Assembly (NCBI GenBank): GCA_902560855.1
Contig: CACENJ010000001.1
Span: 62,001 to 126,000 of the forward strand
Reading direction: 5' to 3'
DNA length: 64,000 nucleotides
Source of the DNA: an uncultured Pelagibacteraceae bacterium
Lineage (GTDB): Bacteria; Pseudomonadota; Alphaproteobacteria; Pelagibacterales; Pelagibacteraceae
Each line of letters begins with the position of its first letter. The first letter of the stretch is position 1. The position numbers were made by a program, and so were the translations under genes. Below the pieces are notes generated by a model. The model worked only from the letters and a program-made list of their open reading frames with translations, searched no databases and was not told the DNA's origin. Shown in pieces: positions 62,100 through 64,000 of the stretch.

Positions 62100-63464
62100 A
62101 TGAATTTTTTTATTTTAGATCCTTATACAAATAACAATTGGAGATTAGTTAAAGATACAGCCGGAGGTTACGGAACCGGTAATGACTTTGGAGATAATTT
62201 TCTATCTAAAGGTTTAAATAAATTTGTTTCAAAAATGATAAGTATGCCTCCTATGTATTCTATGTATGTATATTCAATATTAAAAATGAAAAATTGTAAA
62301 ACAGAGTATTCAAAGGAATTTGAGGAAGAAAAAATTAAAAATGCAGATTATGTTATTTTGACATCTTCTATTATTTGTCATGAAACTGAAATTGAAACAT
62401 TAAAAAAACTTAACTCTATTGGAAAAAAAGTTTTCGTCATTGGAATATTTGGAAATGTAATGAAGGAAAGGTACAAGTTAAAAAATACTCATGTAGTAAA
62501 AGGTGAACCCGAAAGTTTTTTTTTAAATTTAAACACAACAGAAAAAAAATTTGTAGATATATTCTTTACCGATGATAAATCAGAAATATCAAATTCTCTA
62601 GTTGTAGAAAATTTAGACTCCTTACCATTCCCAGATTGGAAATATTACAGTAGTAAATACGATCTAAAAAATAATTTTTTAGCTTTTAACTCTAAAATTG
62701 CTATTCCAATAGTAGCAACAAGAGGATGTCCGTATTCATGTTTTAATTATTGCACTTATCCGCTACAACAAGGACGTAAAGTTAGATTCAGATCAGTAAA
62801 AAATGTAATTGAAGAAATTAAGTACTGGATTAAAAATTTAAACACTAATAAATTTATTTTCAGAGATCCAGTCTTTTCTATAAATAGAAAGTATACAGAA
62901 GAATTGTGCAAAGAAATTATTAATGAAAATTTAAAAATAAATTTTCTTATCGAAACGCATTTAAAAAACTTGGATGATGAATTAATTGATTTATTAAAAA
63001 ACGCAGGCCTTGAAATGGTTTATGTTGGTATTGAATCGTCCAATTCAGAAGTTTTAGGAGATATAAAAAGATTTACAATAAATAATGATGAACAGTACAA
63101 AATAATAAAAAAATTAGTTGATAAAAATATTTATGTTAAATCAATGTTTATGTTCGGAAATCCAGGTGATGACGAAAATACAATAAAAAAATCGATCGAA
63201 TATTCTGCTTTTTTGCCAAATCAATTTGTTCAATACAGTGTTTTTACACCATACCCAGGCACACCTGTTTATAATCTTTTTGAAAAAAAAATAATTGAGC
63301 AAAAATATGAAAAATTTAATCAATACAATCTTATATATAAACATGAAAATCTAAATAATTCTAAAATAACTAAATTAAAAAACTACGCATATAGAAAATT
63401 TTATTTTAGAGTTAGCAAATTTCCAATAATAGCTAAATCTATTTTAAGCTTAGTAATACGTTAA
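62100..63464 (+). CDS. B12-binding-type radical SAM protein with CX3CX3C cluster motif
   Basis: This 454-residue protein has a weak N-terminal B12-binding-like domain (about 1-150; VILTSSIICHETEIETLKKL and GKKVFVIGIFGN fit its Rossmann fold) and a radical SAM barrel from about 200. The cluster cysteines are Cys210, Cys214 and Cys218 in ATRGCPYSCFNYCTYP, spaced CX3CX3C instead of the usual CX3CX2C. GGIES-like VYVGIESSNSEVLGDI near 303 and MFMFGNPGDDENTI near 352 are typical of the P-methylase-like group. Substrate unknown; it lies among surface-glycan-type genes. Confidence 0.8.
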   Translation: MNFFILDPYTNNNWRLVKDTAGGYGTGNDFGDNFLSKGLNKFVSKMISMPPMYSMYVYSILKMKNCKTEYSKEFEEEKIKNADYVILTSSIICHETEIETLKKLNSIGKKVFVIGIFGNVMKERYKLKNTHVVKGEPESFFLNLNTTEKKFVDIFFTDDKSEISNSLVVENLDSLPFPDWKYYSSKYDLKNNFLAFNSKIAIPIVATRGCPYSCFNYCTYPLQQGRKVRFRSVKNVIEEIKYWIKNLNTNKFIFRDPVFSINRKYTEELCKEIINENLKINFLIETHLKNLDDELIDLLKNAGLEMVYVGIESSNSEVLGDIKRFTINNDEQYKIIKKLVDKNIYVKSMFMFGNPGDDENTIKKSIEYSAFLPNQFVQYSVFTPYPGTPVYNLFEKKIIEQKYEKFNQYNLIYKHENLNNSKITKLKNYAYRKFYFRVSKFPIIAKSILSLVIR

Positions 63465-63473
63465 CAATTATAG

Positions 63474-64000
63474 ATGAAAGAAAAAAATATTATAGTTACT
63501 GGTGGAACAGGAGGCATAGGTTTAGCCTTAGTTAAAAAACTAATTAATAAAAATAATAGAATTTTTATTATTGGTAAAAATGAAGACAAAGGTAATAAAG
63601 TTGTTTCAGATCTCTTTTCTTATAAAATAGAATTTTTTAAATGCGATTTATCTGAAAAGGAAGAAATAAAAAAGTTTATCAAGAACATTTCACATTTAAA
63701 TAAAATTGATTTATTGGTTAACAATGCCGGAGCTCTTTTTTTAAATAGAGAAACAAATAGCGATAATGTAGAAAAAACATTTTCATTAAATCACTTATCA
63801 TATTTTCATATGTCATTATCTTTGATTGATAAATTAAAAAATTCTTATGAACCAAAAATAATGAATATTTCTTCAAACGCACATAAATTTTATTCTTTAG
63901 ATTTGAACGATCTAGAAAATGCATTAAATTATAATTCGTGGAAAGCCTATTGTAGATCGAAATTATTAAATATTTATTTTACTTACGAATTTAATAGAAA
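63474..64000 (+). CDS. Short-chain dehydrogenase/reductase (cut by window end)
   Basis: The first 175 residues of an SDR enzyme are visible; the gene runs past the window end. The NAD(P) motif is TGGTGGIG (residues 9-16), LLVNNAGALF follows near 80, and the catalytic YxxxK occurs as AYCRSK near residue 160, with NISSNAH carrying the serine. It resembles the retinol-dehydrogenase-like branch. The ATG at 63474 lies nine bases after the radical SAM stop, so they may be co-transcribed. Substrate unknown. Confidence 0.85.
   Translation, partial: MKEKNIIVTGGTGGIGLALVKKLINKNNRIFIIGKNEDKGNKVVSDLFSYKIEFFKCDLSEKEEIKKFIKNISHLNKIDLLVNNAGALFLNRETNSDNVEKTFSLNHLSYFHMSLSLIDKLKNSYEPKIMNISSNAHKFYSLDLNDLENALNYNSWKAYCRSKLLNIYFTYEFNR

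Noticed and set aside
1..64000. CRISPR arrays, insertion sequences, integrases, prophage genes or rRNA
   Set aside because: I saw no regularly spaced repeats, transposase or integrase motifs, phage structural genes or rRNA-like conserved stretches.
1..64000. Numerous T7-T10 runs as terminators
   Set aside because: Such runs are everywhere in this AT-rich DNA, mostly inside genes; only stems with clear inverted repeats were listed.

Overview
The window is a dense, very AT-rich (roughly 30% GC by eye) bacterial chromosome segment. It carries about 68 protein genes and one tRNA, and no gap between genes exceeds about 170 bp. Gene content and family types point to an alphaproteobacterium. Examples are the alphaproteobacterial-type serC, the gph-glmU-glmS order, purC-purS-purQ-purL followed by bolA and grxD, an elongated RpoZ, and a nopaline/octopine-type amino-acid ABC importer. 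The compactness, 4-14 nt gene overlaps and AT bias suggest the SAR11 group (Pelagibacterales). This is an inference from style and content, since no 16S gene is present. No insertion sequence, prophage, CRISPR array or origin was seen.

Layout. 0-2.4 kb: small membrane protein, MOSC protein, TlpA-like thioredoxin, tRNA(CAU), guaC. 2.5-9.5 kb: a locus around methylthioadenosine (MTA). It has apt, divergent mtnP-GFA-mtnA, a methyltransferase-like gene, a class II aldolase/short-chain dehydrogenase fusion, and an S-adenosylmethionine decarboxylase/spermidine synthase fusion. 9.5-11.8 kb: polar amino-acid ABC importer without its ATPase. 11.8-24.2 kb: glycosyltransferases, thiol and carbonic-anhydrase-like proteins, secreted nuclease and hydrolase, a dehydrogenase, an MFS carrier, rpoZ, dusA, a TauE exporter and phosphomannomutase. 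24.4-27.9 kb: class I ribonucleotide reductase plus a methyltransferase. 28-32.2 kb: methylcitrate cycle (prpD, an oxygenase-like gene, prpB, prpC). 32.2-42.6 kb: lysE, gph, a GlmU acetyltransferase-only protein, glmS, DAHP synthase, nadE, cysS, cimA, trmJ, rpsD. 42.6-44.8 kb: a surface-glycan-type pair. 44.8-52.3 kb: a ten-gene minus-strand operon (sfsA, map, purB, purC, purS, purQ, purL, bolA, grxD, small membrane protein). 52.3-59.4 kb: CinA-like, gamma-glutamylcyclotransferase-like, GT9, TrpB2, DUF1015, serC, serA. 59.5-64 kb: SGNH-like protein, GT-C-like membrane protein, B12-type radical SAM protein and a truncated SDR, which look like the edge of a surface-polysaccharide region.

Two functional groupings stand out. 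First, the 2.5-9.5 kb locus holds both the producer of MTA (decarboxylase/spermidine synthase fusion) and a set that could consume it: MtnP, MtnA, then an aldolase able in principle to split methylthioribulose-1-phosphate into DHAP and an aldehyde. Apt recycles the adenine. A GFA-type zinc protein is translationally coupled between mtnP and mtnA, and a fused dehydrogenase could process the aldehyde. This resembles a DHAP-shunt route with novel fusions. Second, a TrpB2-type PLP enzyme lies on the same strand just upstream of serC and serA, which make O-phosphoserine, a substrate reported for some TrpB2 enzymes.

Other notable points are a GlmU reduced to its acetyltransferase half, a perfect hairpin between the substrate-binding protein and the permeases, a CX3CX3C cluster motif in the radical SAM protein, a near-consensus promoter almost abutting the rpsD start codon, and a ribonucleotide reductase with no ATP-cone preceded by an NrdR-box-like palindrome. 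Residue numbers come from hand counting. Family assignments come from recognised motifs, not from searches.
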